A stretch of 64,000 nt of DNA from Streptomyces lydicus (GTDB lineage: Bacteria > Actinomycetota > Actinomycetes > Streptomycetales > Streptomycetaceae): positions 21,926 through 85,925 of the forward strand of contig NZ_JNZA01000029.1 of NCBI RefSeq assembly GCF_000717345.1, in the 5' to 3' direction. Position 1 is the first letter of the stretch. Each line of letters begins with the position of its first letter. Below the pieces are notes generated by a model. The model was given only the letters and a program-made list of their open reading frames with translations. It was not told the DNA's origin and ran no database searches. Both the position numbers and the translations under genes were made by a program. This document shows, piece by piece, positions 34,382-43,548 of the stretch.

Positions 34382-35680
34382 TCAGGGCTGCGGGTCGCGG
34401 GCGTCGTAACGGGCGAAGGCGCGGCGGCCGAGGCCCAGGGCGGTGACCACCAGGACGCAGGCCAGGCCGCCGCCGACCACTGCGGTGGCCGGGGAGGTCA
34501 GGTCGGCGGCCGAGCCGGCGAGGAAGTCGCCCAGGCGGGGTCCGCCCGCCACCACGACGATGAAGACGCCCTGGAGCCGCCCGCGCATGGCGTCCGGCGT
34601 GGCGGCCTGGAGCATGGTGCTGCGGAACACCATCGAGACGGTGTCCGCGCAGCCGGCCACGGCCAGGAAGACCAGCCCGAGCCACAGGTGCCGGGAGAGC
34701 CCGAAGCAGGCGATGGCGGCGCCCCAGGAGGCCACCGCGATGAGGATCGCCAGGCCGTGCCGGCGGATCCCGCCGAGCCAGCCGGAGAACAGCCCGCCGA
34801 GGACCGCGCCGACGGCGGGCGCGGCGACGAGCAGCCCGACGGTCTTGGCGTCCCCGGCGAACCAGAGCACCGCGATGGCGGGGAACAGGGCACGCGGCTG
34901 GGCCAGCACCATCGCCGCCAGGTCGGAGAAGAACGTCATCCGCAGGTTGGGGCGGGTGGCGAGGAACCGCAGCCCGTCGAGCACGGAGGCGCGGCGCCGC
35001 GGCCCGTCCGCCTGCTCGGGGCGCATCGACGGCAGGCGCCACATCGCGTAGAGGGAGCCGCTGAAGGCCACCACGTCGATCAGGTAGGCGGCCTGGTAGC
35101 CCCACAGCCCGACGATGACCCCGCCCAGCATCGGGCCGCCCATCAGACCGAGGTTGCTGGTCAGGGAGTTGAGGGCGTTGGCGGCCGGCAGCTGCTCGGT
35201 CGGCAGCAGCCGGGGGATCATCGACGAGCGGGCCGGGGAGTTCATCGCGAAGCACACGGCCTGGAGGGCGACGACGGTGTAGAGCAGCCAGACCCGGTGG
35301 TAGCCGGCCAGCGCCGCGCCGGCCAGCGTGACGGACATCGCGGTCGCGCCCGCGGCGCTGGCCAGGCCCAGCTTGCGGCGGTCGACGGTGTCGGCGATGG
35401 CGCCGCCGTAGAGCCCGAAGACGACCAGCGGGACCAGCGAGCACAGGCCCACCAAACCGACCGCGAAGGTGGACCGGGTGATGGCGTACACCTGCAGGGA
35501 GACCGCGAGCGCGGTCATCTGCTGGCCCATCCAGGAGATGGTGTTGCCGCACCACAGGCGGCGGTAGTCCGGCGAGGTGCGCAGCGGGGTCAGATCGGCG
35601 AATATCCGGGAACGCAGGGGCTTTTCGCGCTTTTCCGGTCGTGCCTGCGAGGTGTCGCCGGAGGTCGTTGTAGGGGCCAC
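34382..35680 (-). CDS. MFS transporter, EntS/macrolide-exporter-like
   Basis: A 432-residue transporter with about 12 membrane helices. The MFS loop 2-3 motif reads 'GGAIADTVDRRKLGLAS', and the overall pattern ('SPDYRRLWCGNTISWMGQQMTALAVSLQVYAITRSTFAVG') matches the MFS_3 group that includes the enterobactin exporter EntS and macrolide efflux proteins. It would export a small molecule by proton antiport. There is no siderophore or antibiotic gene nearby to name the substrate. The last 30 or so residues are duplicated downstream as a relic. ATG 35680 matches the family N-terminus. Confidence 0.88.
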   Translation of the reverse strand: MAPTTTSGDTSQARPEKREKPLRSRIFADLTPLRTSPDYRRLWCGNTISWMGQQMTALAVSLQVYAITRSTFAVGLVGLCSLVPLVVFGLYGGAIADTVDRRKLGLASAAGATAMSVTLAGAALAGYHRVWLLYTVVALQAVCFAMNSPARSSMIPRLLPTEQLPAANALNSLTSNLGLMGGPMLGGVIVGLWGYQAAYLIDVVAFSGSLYAMWRLPSMRPEQADGPRRRASVLDGLRFLATRPNLRMTFFSDLAAMVLAQPRALFPAIAVLWFAGDAKTVGLLVAAPAVGAVLGGLFSGWLGGIRRHGLAILIAVASWGAAIACFGLSRHLWLGLVFLAVAGCADTVSMVFRSTMLQAATPDAMRGRLQGVFIVVVAGGPRLGDFLAGSAADLTSPATAVVGGGLACVLVVTALGLGRRAFARYDARDPQP

Positions 35681-35773
35681 GCGGCGCAGTAAAGCACGGG
35701 GCCGGCCCGCACCGGACGGCAGGGCGGGAAGAGGTGCCCGCGCCGGGTGCCCCTTACACGGCGGACCGTCGGG

Positions 35774-36964
35774 TCAGCCCTCGCCTGCCGGGGCGCCGGT
35801 CGCCGGGAGCCGGTAGACCCGGCGGGCGTTCTCCGCGGCGATCATCGCGCCGACCCGCCGGGCGTCCGCCTCGGACCATGCGCCGCTCGCCGTCCACTCC
35901 CCCAGGACGCCGGTCAGCGCGGTGCGGAAGAGCGCGGCGCCGACCGTGTACAGCTCGGGGAGGCCGTAGGCGTCGGTGGAGAAGAGCAGCTTGCCGAAGG
36001 GCGCCAGTTCCAGGAATTCGGCGAGCACGGCGGTGGCGCGCGGGCCGGTGTGGGTGAGGGTCAGCCCGACGTCGGCATAGACGTGCGGGAAGACGCTCGC
36101 CAGGTAGGCGGCCTGACGGTGGTACGGGTAGCAGTGCAGCAGTACCAGGTCGGTGCCGGTGCCGGCGGTGGTCCGGGCGAGGCCGGTCAGCAGCGCCGGG
36201 TCGGCGTGGTCGAGCCGCAGATCGGGGTCGCCGAATCCGGTGTGGAGCTGGAGCGGGCGGCCGGTGGCGACGGCCAGCGCGATGAGGTGGCGCAGCAGCA
36301 CGGGATCGGTGAGGCGGGGGGCGCCCGCGGCCAGCCAGCCGCGGGCGGCGTCCCGTACCGCGTCGTCCGCGGGCGGGGTGGGGTCGAGCGCCAGCCCGTG
36401 GCGGTACGCGGCGACGGACTTGAACGCGACGGCCGTGCGGGCGGCGTGCGCGACGGCCCCCGCGAGGGCCTCGGTGAACTCCCCGGCGTCGCCCGCCCCC
36501 GCCCCGCGTCCCCCGGCCGCCCGGAAGCCGGCCGCGGTGCGCTCGGCCAGCGTCTCCAGCCGGACCACCTCGTGCCCGGTGCCGCCGCCGGCCGCGGCCG
36601 TCTCGCCGGGCCCCGTCAGGTCGCCGGGCAGGCCGGTGTCCAGGAGGTACGCGCCGATGCCGGCGGCGCGCAGCAGGCGGCGCCGGGTCTCGTCGGGGCC
36701 CAGTGCGCGGCGGCGCGCCAGATAGTCCTCGGGCGGGCAGTGCGCGGGCAGGTCGAGCAGCGGCGGGCACCAGCGGCGCACGGCGAACCCGGTCTGGGTG
36801 TCGAAGAAGCTGGTGCCGGCCGCGGGTGGCCGGTCCGATTCGGTGAGGTACGAGGCGAACGTCCCGGCATCCGGTTCGTGCCGGAGCACGCCATGGCAGT
36901 GGTGGTCCACCAGTGGTGGCAGGCCGTCGTCGGGGCCGGCCACCCGGCCGTCCGCGGGCCTCAC
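35774..36964 (-). CDS. Amidohydrolase family protein (FluG N-terminal-like)
   Basis: The 396-residue protein resembles the amidohydrolase (amidohydro_2) half of fungal FluG: 'LPPLVDHHCHGVL' for metal binding near residue 18, 'AFKSVAAYRHGL', 'GRPLQLHTGFGDPDLRL' with a metal-ligand His, 'LVLLHCYPYHRQAAYLASVFPHVYADVGL' and 'LFSTDAYGLPELYTVGA' with the catalytic Asp. It starts at GTG 36964, overlapping the stop of the glutamine-synthetase-like gene by four bases (GTGA). The coupling suggests that it hydrolyses a gamma-glutamyl or similar amide linked to the synthetase partner. Confidence 0.85.
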   Translation of the reverse strand: MRPADGRVAGPDDGLPPLVDHHCHGVLRHEPDAGTFASYLTESDRPPAAGTSFFDTQTGFAVRRWCPPLLDLPAHCPPEDYLARRRALGPDETRRRLLRAAGIGAYLLDTGLPGDLTGPGETAAAGGGTGHEVVRLETLAERTAAGFRAAGGRGAGAGDAGEFTEALAGAVAHAARTAVAFKSVAAYRHGLALDPTPPADDAVRDAARGWLAAGAPRLTDPVLLRHLIALAVATGRPLQLHTGFGDPDLRLDHADPALLTGLARTTAGTGTDLVLLHCYPYHRQAAYLASVFPHVYADVGLTLTHTGPRATAVLAEFLELAPFGKLLFSTDAYGLPELYTVGAALFRTALTGVLGEWTASGAWSEADARRVGAMIAAENARRVYRLPATGAPAGEG

Positions 36965-38361
36965 CAACGCCAGCGGGTGGCGGCGGCGATGTCCTCGGCC
37001 TCACTCCCGGCGAAGTGCGCCTCCTCCGCGCGCCGGACCGCGAGCACCGCGCCGTGCAGCACCCCGCCCATCGCCTCGTACAGCGGCGCCGACTTCTCCA
37101 GGCGGTCGGTGGCCTCCGTGAGGGTCGCGGGCAGCCGGACGATGCCGCGCCGGGCCCGCTCGCGGACGCCGAGGACGCCGGGGTCACCGGTCTGGGGCTC
37201 GGGCAGCTGGGTGGCGCACTCGATGCCGTGCAGTCCGGCGGCGATCACCGCACCGACGGCGAGGTACGGGTTGGCGGCCGCGTCGAAGGTCTTGACCTCG
37301 GCGTGGCCGCCGTCGGGGTCGTCGGGCGCGCCGGTGATCAGGCGCAGCGCCGCCTCGCGGTTCTCCACGCCCCAGCACTGGTAGACCCCGGCCCAGCGGG
37401 AGGGCTGCAGCCGCAGGTAACTGGCGGGCGAGGGGCAGCCGATGGCGAGCAGGGCGGGCAGCGCGTTCAGGACGCCGCCGAGGAAGGACACCGCGTCGGG
37501 CGCCAGGCCCCAGGCCGCCTCGGGGGTCCGGTGCAGGCTCGTGCCGTCGCGGTACAGGCCGAGGTGGAGGTGGCAGCCGTTGCCGACCTGCCCGGCGACG
37601 AACGAGGGGGCGAAGGAGGCGCGCAGCCCGTGCCGGGCCGAGATCGCGCGGACGGTCTCGCGGACCAGCACCACGTCGTCGGCGGCGCGCACCGGATCGC
37701 CCGGTGCGGTGGTGACCTCGAACTGGCCGGGCGCGTACTCGGGGTGGAGCTGGAGGACCTCGATGCCCTGGACGGTCAGCGCCTCGGTGACGTCGCGGAG
37801 GTAGTCGGAGAGTTCGACGACCCGGGTCATGCCGTACGCGGGCCCCGCACAGGGGTAGTCGAGCGTCTCGTACGCGTCGGCCGCCGCCGGGTGGTGGCCC
37901 TCGGGGGCGCGGGTGACGATCCACTCGGTTTCAAAGCCCATCCGCAGCTCCAGGCCGGCCTCGGCGGCCCGTTCCGTCATCCGCCGGGCGAACTGCCGCT
38001 GGCAGGCGGGGTGCGGCGCTCCGAGCTGGTCGTAGCGGTCGGCCGGCGCCCAGGCCCAGCCGGGCTGGCCGGCGAGGGCGGTGAGACGGTCCAGGGCGGG
38101 GAAGAGCCGCAGGTCGCCGTCGGGTCCGCCGAGGTGGTCGGATTCGGTGATGGCGTCGTCGGAGGTGAAGACGTCGAAGACCGGCGACATCCCGACGCCG
38201 CGCGCGGCGGCTTCCGGGAGCCGCTGGGCCGGGACGGTCTTGACCCGGGCGACACCCGCGTTGTCCACCCAGGTCAACGCCACGTTCCGTACGCCTTCCG
38301 CCTCCAGTCGCGCCGCCGACTGGCGGGCTTCCTCGCGCTGTTCCGCAGCCCGCGATGCCAT
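36961..38361 (-). CDS. Glutamine-synthetase-like enzyme (gamma-glutamylamide synthetase type)
   Basis: A 466-residue GS-fold protein: a beta-grasp N-domain (about 20-100) and a catalytic domain with metal/glutamate residues Glu144 and Glu146 ('GFETEWIV'), Glu208 and Glu215 ('HPEYAPGQFEV'), the histidine segment 'GNGCHLHLGL' (260-269), 'CWGVENREAALRLI' and 'FDAAANPYLAVGAVIAAGLHGIE'. The usual GSI adenylylation loop and the NGSGMH motif are altered, so it is not the housekeeping glutamine synthetase. It fits the GlnA2/A3/A4-like enzymes that join glutamate to polyamines or ethanolamine. It is coupled to the amidohydrolase gene downstream; the pair mirrors the two halves of FluG. Confidence 0.85.
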   Translation of the reverse strand: MASRAAEQREEARQSAARLEAEGVRNVALTWVDNAGVARVKTVPAQRLPEAAARGVGMSPVFDVFTSDDAITESDHLGGPDGDLRLFPALDRLTALAGQPGWAWAPADRYDQLGAPHPACQRQFARRMTERAAEAGLELRMGFETEWIVTRAPEGHHPAAADAYETLDYPCAGPAYGMTRVVELSDYLRDVTEALTVQGIEVLQLHPEYAPGQFEVTTAPGDPVRAADDVVLVRETVRAISARHGLRASFAPSFVAGQVGNGCHLHLGLYRDGTSLHRTPEAAWGLAPDAVSFLGGVLNALPALLAIGCPSPASYLRLQPSRWAGVYQCWGVENREAALRLITGAPDDPDGGHAEVKTFDAAANPYLAVGAVIAAGLHGIECATQLPEPQTGDPGVLGVRERARRGIVRLPATLTEATDRLEKSAPLYEAMGGVLHGAVLAVRRAEEAHFAGSEAEDIAAATRWRW

Positions 38362-38432
38362 AGAGCCGTCCTCACTCGACCGCGCCGATCCCTCGGCGTC
38401 CGTTCCCCCGCTGCTTGCCGGCACCTTCCCGG

Positions 38433-40493
38433 TCAGGGGCAGTTGAACTCGCACCATACGCACTTTCCGCCGCCGCGCGGCTCCACACCCCAGACATCCG
38501 CGAGACGGTCCACGAGGAGCAGTCCCCGCCCCGAGACGCCGGCCTCGCCCGGTTCGCGGCGTCGCGGCAGGCTGCTGGAGTGGTCCTCCACCTCCAGCCG
38601 CAACCGTCGCTCGACGCTGTGCGGCATCCGGATGTTGACCACCGCCTCGCCGTCGGTGTGCAGCAGCGCGTTGGTGATCAGCTCGTCGGCGACCAGCTCG
38701 ATCTCCTCGGAACGTTCGGCCGCGCCCCAGGCGCGCACCGCGGCCCGGATCATGTGCCGGGCCGCGGAGAGCCCTTCGGGGTCGGCGGGCGCGATGTGCT
38801 GCCGGAAGCGCCCCACGGTGTCGTGCTCGGGGGCGCCGAGGCGGCGCATCAGCAGCAGCGCCATGTCGTCGTCGCCGGCGCGGTCCGCCCCGCAGAGCCG
38901 GTCGGCGAGCTGCTGGACGTCCTGCGGGCCGTCGCGGACCTCGCGGGCCAACTGCCGCATTCCGTCGTCGAGATCGATGCCGGGCCGCTCGACGATCCCG
39001 TCGGTGCACAGCAGCAGGGTGTCGCCGGGGGCGAGCTGGACGGTGGTGACGGGGTAGTCGAGCCGCCGGAATTCGGAGGAGATGCCGAGCGGCAGCCCGC
39101 CGGCCACCGGCAGCCGCCGGCAGAGGCCCTCGGCGTGCCGCAGCAGCGGGTCCACATGGCCGGCCCGCACGATCCGGGCCGCGCCGGTGGTCAGGTCCGC
39201 GTCCACATAGATGCAGGTGGCGAAGCGCTCGGTCTCCAGTTCGTTGAGGAAGGCGGAGGCCCGGCCCATGACGGTGGCGGGGCTGTGCCCCTCGGCGGCG
39301 TAGGCGCGCAGCACGATCCGTAGTTGGCCCATCAGCGCCGCGGCCTGGGTGTCGTGCCCCTGGACGTCGCCGATGACGGCGGCGACCCGGCCGTTGGGCA
39401 GGGGGATGACGTCGTACCAGTCGCCGCCGATGTCGCGGCCCATCCGGGCGGAGCGGTAGCGGACGGCGATCTGGGCGCCGGGGACGCCGGGGATCCTGCG
39501 CGGCAGCATCGCCTGCTGGAGTTCGGCGGCGAGGTCGTGCTCCTGGTCGTAGAGCATGGCGCGGGCCAGGCTCTGCGCGATGCTGCTGCCGAGCGCCAGC
39601 AGGACGTTGCGCTCCTGGTCCCCGAAGGAGCTCTCGCGCTCGAAGAACAGGCCGATCACGCCGATCGGGCGGCCCTGGGCGATCAGCGGCAGATACGCGG
39701 CGGAGTTGACGTTCAGCGGCTCGATGGCGTGCCACAGCCGCGGGTAGTTGTTCCGGAACTGGGCGCGGCTGTGCACATAGCGCGGGGTGAGGGTGCGGAC
39801 CACCTCACTCATCGGGAATTCGTCGCCGACCCGGGTGTACTCCAGGTCGGGGACGAAGCTGCCCGCCTTGCCCTCGGAGACCAGCCGGATGCGGCCGGCC
39901 TCGACGAGGCCGAGGATGATGTTCTCCGCGCCCAGCCGGCTCAGCCCCTGTTCGTCGGCGAGCACCGCGATCACTTCGCGGACCGTTCTGGCGTGCGCCA
40001 GGGCCGCGGTGGTCCGCTCGACGACGCTGGTGTGCCGGCGGCGCTCCTCATCGACCGCGAGCCGCTCGGCCGCATGGGTGTATTCGTGGCTGGCGTCGCG
40101 GACCACGCCGATGATCCGGCGGGGCCGGCCGGAGCGGTCGCGGCGGATGCTGCCCTGCGTGTGCGTCCAGCGCAGCCCGCCGTCGCGCAGCCGTACCCGG
40201 AAGTAGGCGCCGTAGGAGTCGCTGCCGTCCTTGAGCGCGCGGGCCACCAGGGCGTCCAGGCGGGACGCCTCGTGAGCCGGGACGCGGGTGTTGAGCGTCT
40301 CGGGCCGGTCGTCGTACTCGGACGGGGGCAGGTCGAAGACCTCGAGGGCGGGCGGGTCCATGTGCATCAGCCCGCTGTCGAGGTCCCAGTCGAAGCCGCC
40401 CATGCCGTTGAGGGCCAGCGTCAGGTCCGGGTGGGCGGGCCAGTCGTCCGGCACCGACACGGTGGGCCGCTTGGCTCCCCGGCGGTCAGCCAT
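38433..40493 (-). CDS. PAS-GAF-SpoIIE (PP2C)-HATPase signalling phosphatase
   Basis: The 686-residue protein has four domains in order: a PAS domain (about 15-130, 'FDWDLDSGLMHMDPPALEVFDL...RRIIGVVRD'), a GAF domain (about 160-300), a SpoIIE-type PP2C phosphatase (about 330-535, 'GGDWYDVIPL', 'GDVQGHDTQAAALM', 'CTDGIVERPG', 'GDDDMALLLMRR') and an anti-sigma-factor-like HATPase (about 555-680, 'ELVADELITNALLHT', 'GVSGRGLLLVDRLAD'). Such Streptomyces proteins dephosphorylate anti-anti-sigma factors and can bind their own regulator with the kinase domain. The start is uncertain: ATG 40493 is used, ATG 40511 is possible; neither has a strong ribosome binding site. The GS gene follows 71 bases downstream. 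Confidence 0.9.
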   Translation of the reverse strand: MADRRGAKRPTVSVPDDWPAHPDLTLALNGMGGFDWDLDSGLMHMDPPALEVFDLPPSEYDDRPETLNTRVPAHEASRLDALVARALKDGSDSYGAYFRVRLRDGGLRWTHTQGSIRRDRSGRPRRIIGVVRDASHEYTHAAERLAVDEERRRHTSVVERTTAALAHARTVREVIAVLADEQGLSRLGAENIILGLVEAGRIRLVSEGKAGSFVPDLEYTRVGDEFPMSEVVRTLTPRYVHSRAQFRNNYPRLWHAIEPLNVNSAAYLPLIAQGRPIGVIGLFFERESSFGDQERNVLLALGSSIAQSLARAMLYDQEHDLAAELQQAMLPRRIPGVPGAQIAVRYRSARMGRDIGGDWYDVIPLPNGRVAAVIGDVQGHDTQAAALMGQLRIVLRAYAAEGHSPATVMGRASAFLNELETERFATCIYVDADLTTGAARIVRAGHVDPLLRHAEGLCRRLPVAGGLPLGISSEFRRLDYPVTTVQLAPGDTLLLCTDGIVERPGIDLDDGMRQLAREVRDGPQDVQQLADRLCGADRAGDDDMALLLMRRLGAPEHDTVGRFRQHIAPADPEGLSAARHMIRAAVRAWGAAERSEEIELVADELITNALLHTDGEAVVNIRMPHSVERRLRLEVEDHSSSLPRRREPGEAGVSGRGLLLVDRLADVWGVEPRGGGKCVWCEFNCP

Positions 40494-40619
40494 GTCGTCA
40501 CTTTGCCACATTCGCCGGATTCGCGGCGGGTGGACGACGTCCCCGAACGCTCCGGCCGCCCCACCCGCACCGAACCTGACTCACGCATCAGCAACCCTCA
40601 TCACGCCACCCACTCAACC

Positions 40620-40640
40620 GGGAAACAACAGGACTTTCCC
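40620..40640. promoter_or_regulatory. Candidate operator GGGAAA-N9-TTTCCC before the carnitine regulator
   Basis: GGGAAA at 40620-40625 and TTTCCC at 40635-40640 form a dyad about 60 bases before the start of the XRE-TetR regulator gene, in the promoter area of the probable carnitine operon. It is a reasonable autoregulatory site, unproven. Confidence 0.35.
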
Positions 40641-40701
40641 CCCTCTGGTCTCCCTCCACACCATTGCGATGTTCTCAACGCTCCTGTTACGGTCCCGGAC
40701 C

Positions 40702-41577
40702 ATGAAGGACGCCCCCGCAGAGGACTCCGGAGCCCGGATCACCGACGAGGCCGGAGACGTCACCGGCCGTGTCCGGCAGGTGATCACCCGGCTCGGCTGC
40801 AGCCAGCGCGAGTTCGCCCGCCGGATCGTCATGGACCCCTCGAAACTGTCCAGGTCACTCGGCGGTACCCGGCGCTTCGCACTGGCCGAGATCGTGCGCA
40901 TCGCCGACATCGGCGGGGTCGACACCGGCTGGCTGCTGGGCGCCCCTGAGCGGCCGACGGCGGCGGCACCCGGCCGCGAGCCGGCGGCCGTCCCCGAGGG
41001 CGGGCGCCCCCTGCAGATCGTCCGGGAGACCGTGCGGCTGATCGCCGAGCACGGCTTCCACGGCGTACGGGTCGCCGACATCGCGGCGGCCTGCGGCACC
41101 AGCCCCGCCGCCGTGCACTACCACTTCCCCGGCCGCGACGAACTGCTGGAAGCGGCCGTGCGCTGGTGCATGGACGAGGACACCGCCCGGCGCGCCGCGG
41201 GCCTGGCCGAGGCCCCCGACGCCCGCGCGGAGCTGCTGCACCTGATCGCGCTGCAGACCCCGCGCAGCGAACAGCAGAGGCGTCAGTGGCTGGTGTGGCT
41301 CGACCTGTGGGCGCAGGCCGCCCGCTCCACCGCCGTGGGACAACTGCACGAGCACTACTACCGGCAGTGGCGCGCCACCGTCGCCGACGTCTTGCGGCGC
41401 GGCATCGACCAGGGCGTCTTCCGCCCCGTCGATCCGGAGTTCACCGCGCTGCGGCTCACCGCGCTGATCGACGGCCTGGCCACCCAGGTGCTCGCCACCG
41501 CACCGGACAGCACCGGACCGGACACGATGCACGCCGCGCTGCTGGCCTTCGTGGCGAGCGAACTCACCGCCGCCTGA
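40702..41577 (+). CDS. XRE-TetR two-HTH fusion transcriptional regulator
   Basis: The 291-residue protein carries two DNA-binding modules. Residues 20-80 form a Cro/C1-type HTH ('[44 protein letters not shown]'). Residues 104-150 form a TetR HTH ('[45 protein letters not shown]'), followed by a TetR-like helical ligand domain to the end. The linker (about 81-103) is Ala/Pro-rich. It sits first in the carnitine gene cluster, 49 bases before the next gene with no terminator, so it is probably co-transcribed and controls the operon in response to carnitine or a CoA intermediate. Confidence 0.87.
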   Translation: MKDAPAEDSGARITDEAGDVTGRVRQVITRLGCSQREFARRIVMDPSKLSRSLGGTRRFALAEIVRIADIGGVDTGWLLGAPERPTAAAPGREPAAVPEGGRPLQIVRETVRLIAEHGFHGVRVADIAAACGTSPAAVHYHFPGRDELLEAAVRWCMDEDTARRAAGLAEAPDARAELLHLIALQTPRSEQQRRQWLVWLDLWAQAARSTAVGQLHEHYYRQWRATVADVLRRGIDQGVFRPVDPEFTALRLTALIDGLATQVLATAPDSTGPDTMHAALLAFVASELTAA

Positions 41578-41626
41578 GGGCCTGCCGCCCCTCTTCCGCC
41601 CCGCCACCCCGACCGAAGGGACCCCC

Positions 41627-42514
41627 GTGAACCACGAGGTCATCATCACCTGCGCGCTGACCGGCGCCGGGGACACCGTCCGCCGCTCCCCGCACGTCCC
41701 CGTGACGCCGGAGCAGATCGCCGCTTCCGCCGTCGAAGCGGCCGCCGCGGGCGCCGCCGTGGTGCACATCCACGTACGCGACCCCGAGACCGGCGACCCC
41801 TCCCGCGACCCGCGGCTCTACGCGGAGGTCGTCGACCGCATCAAGCAGACCGGCATCGACGTCGTCATCAACCTCACCGCCGGCATGGGCGGCGACCTGG
41901 TGATCGACCCGGACCGCCCGCTCCGGCAGCTGCCCGGTACGGACCTGGTCGGCGGCCTGGAGCGGCTCCCGCACGTCGAGGAGCTGCTCCCCGACATCTG
42001 CACCCTGGACTGCGGCTCGCTCAATTTCGGCGACGGCTCCAACCTCTACGTGTCCACGCCCGACATGCTGCGGGCCGGCGCCCGGCGCATCCAGGAGCTG
42101 GGCGTACGGCCGGAGTTGGAGATCTTCGACACCGGCCAGCTGTGGTTCGCCAAGCAGCTGCTGGCCGAGGGCCTGCTGGACGACCCGACGGTCTTCCAGC
42201 TCTGCATGGGCATCCCCTGGGGCGCCCCGGCCGACCCCGGCGTCCTCCAGTCGATGGTGAACGTGCTCCCCGAGGGAGCCCAGTGGGCCAGCTTCGCGCT
42301 CGGCCGGATGCAGATGCCCTGGGTGGCCCAGTCGATCCTGCTCGGCGGCAACGTCCGCGTCGGCCTGGAGGACAACCTCTACCTGAGCCGGGGCGTCAAG
42401 GCCACCAACGGCCAGCTCGTCGAGCGCGCCGTGCAGATCACCGAGCTGCTGGGCGCGACGGTCGCCACCCCCGACCAGGCGCGCGCCCGCCTCGGCATCG
42501 CGCCCCGCGGCTGA
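41627..42514 (+). CDS. cdhC: Dehydrocarnitine cleavage enzyme (BKACE family)
   Basis: A 295-residue beta-keto acid cleavage enzyme with the zinc-binding '[14 protein letters not shown]' motif (His47, His49), '[12 protein letters not shown]', '[11 protein letters not shown]', '[17 protein letters not shown]' and '[14 protein letters not shown]' with the last zinc ligand. BKACE enzymes react a beta-keto acid with acetyl-CoA. With carnitine-dehydrogenase and thioesterase genes directly downstream, the likely reaction is 3-dehydrocarnitine plus acetyl-CoA to betainyl-CoA plus acetoacetate. The symbol is by analogy to Pseudomonas cdhC. The start is GTG 41627, with GAAGGGA upstream. Confidence 0.85.
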   Translation: MNHEVIITCALTGAGDTVRRSPHVPVTPEQIAASAVEAAAAGAAVVHIHVRDPETGDPSRDPRLYAEVVDRIKQTGIDVVINLTAGMGGDLVIDPDRPLRQLPGTDLVGGLERLPHVEELLPDICTLDCGSLNFGDGSNLYVSTPDMLRAGARRIQELGVRPELEIFDTGQLWFAKQLLAEGLLDDPTVFQLCMGIPWGAPADPGVLQSMVNVLPEGAQWASFALGRMQMPWVAQSILLGGNVRVGLEDNLYLSRGVKATNGQLVERAVQITELLGATVATPDQARARLGIAPRG

Positions 42515-42564
42515 CCCGGCCGCTCCTCCCCGTTCCGCCCCTCCCCACCACCTGGAGCCGCACC

Positions 42565-43548
42565 GTGCCCGACGCCATATCAGCCCCCCGCTCCCCCGAG
42601 GACGTCCGCCGCGTCGCCTGTATCGGCGCCGGAGTGATCGGCGGCGGCTGGGCGGCGCACTTCCTCGCCCGTGGTTACGACGTCACCGCCTGGGACCCGG
42701 CCCCCGACGCCGAGGACCGGCTCCGGCGCCTGGTGGCGGCCGCCTGGCCCGCGCTGGAGCAGATCGGCCTGGCCGAGGGCGCCTCCCAGGACCGGCTCAC
42801 CGTCGCCCCCACCCTCGCCGCGGCCGTCGCCGACGCCGACTTCGTGCAGGAAAGTGCCCCGGAGAAGCTGGAGTTGAAGCGCTCGCTGCTCGCCGAGCTG
42901 GCCGCCGCGGCCCCGCCCGGAGTGGTGATCGCCTCCTCCACCTCCGGCTACCCGATGACCGACATACAGACCGCGGCCGACGACTCCGCGGCCGGCGCGG
43001 GCCGCCTGGTCGTCGGTCACCCTTTCAATCCGCCCTACCTCATCCCCCTCGTCGAGGTCGTCGGCGGCGAGCGGACCGACCGCGAGGCCGTCGAGTGGGC
43101 CGCCCGCTTCTACGACGTGGCGGGCAAGTCGGTCATCACCATGGACCGCGAGCTGCCCGGCTTCATCGCCAACCGCCTCCAGGAAGCCCTGTGGCGCGAG
43201 GCGCTGCACATGGTCGCCAACGGTGAGGCATCGGTCGAGGACATCGACGCCTCGATCACCGAAGGGCCCGGCCTGCGCTGGGCGTTCATGGGTCCGTGTC
43301 TGACCTTCGCGCTCGCCGGGGGCGAGGGCGGCATGGCCCATATGCTCGACCACTTCGGGCCGTCCCTGAAGTCGCCGTGGACCCGCCTGGAGGCGCCCGA
43401 GCTGGACCGCGCGCTGCGCGACGCGATGGTCGACGGCTGCGCGGCGGCGGCCGGCGAGCGCACCTACGCGGATCTGGTCGCCGAGCGCGACCAGGGCGTC
43501 ATCGACGTCCTGCGGGCCACCGGCCGACCGGGGGGCACCGCCCGATGA
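42565..43548 (+). CDS. cdhA: L-carnitine dehydrogenase (3-hydroxyacyl-CoA dehydrogenase family)
   Basis: This 327-residue NAD-dependent enzyme has a Rossmann fold ('RVACIGAGVIGGGWAAHFLARGYDVTAWDP', about 17-46), 'DFVQESAPEKLELK', the catalytic His in 'VVGHPFNPPYLIPLVEVVGG', and the C-terminal dimer domain 'LPGFIANRLQEALWREALHMV'. Carnitine dehydrogenases are a distinct branch of this family that oxidise L-carnitine to 3-dehydrocarnitine. The neighbouring BKACE and thioesterase genes support this. The start is GTG 42565 with GGAG seven bases before it. Its stop overlaps the thioesterase start (ATGA). Confidence 0.87.
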   Translation: MPDAISAPRSPEDVRRVACIGAGVIGGGWAAHFLARGYDVTAWDPAPDAEDRLRRLVAAAWPALEQIGLAEGASQDRLTVAPTLAAAVADADFVQESAPEKLELKRSLLAELAAAAPPGVVIASSTSGYPMTDIQTAADDSAAGAGRLVVGHPFNPPYLIPLVEVVGGERTDREAVEWAARFYDVAGKSVITMDRELPGFIANRLQEALWREALHMVANGEASVEDIDASITEGPGLRWAFMGPCLTFALAGGEGGMAHMLDHFGPSLKSPWTRLEAPELDRALRDAMVDGCAAAAGERTYADLVAERDQGVIDVLRATGRPGGTAR

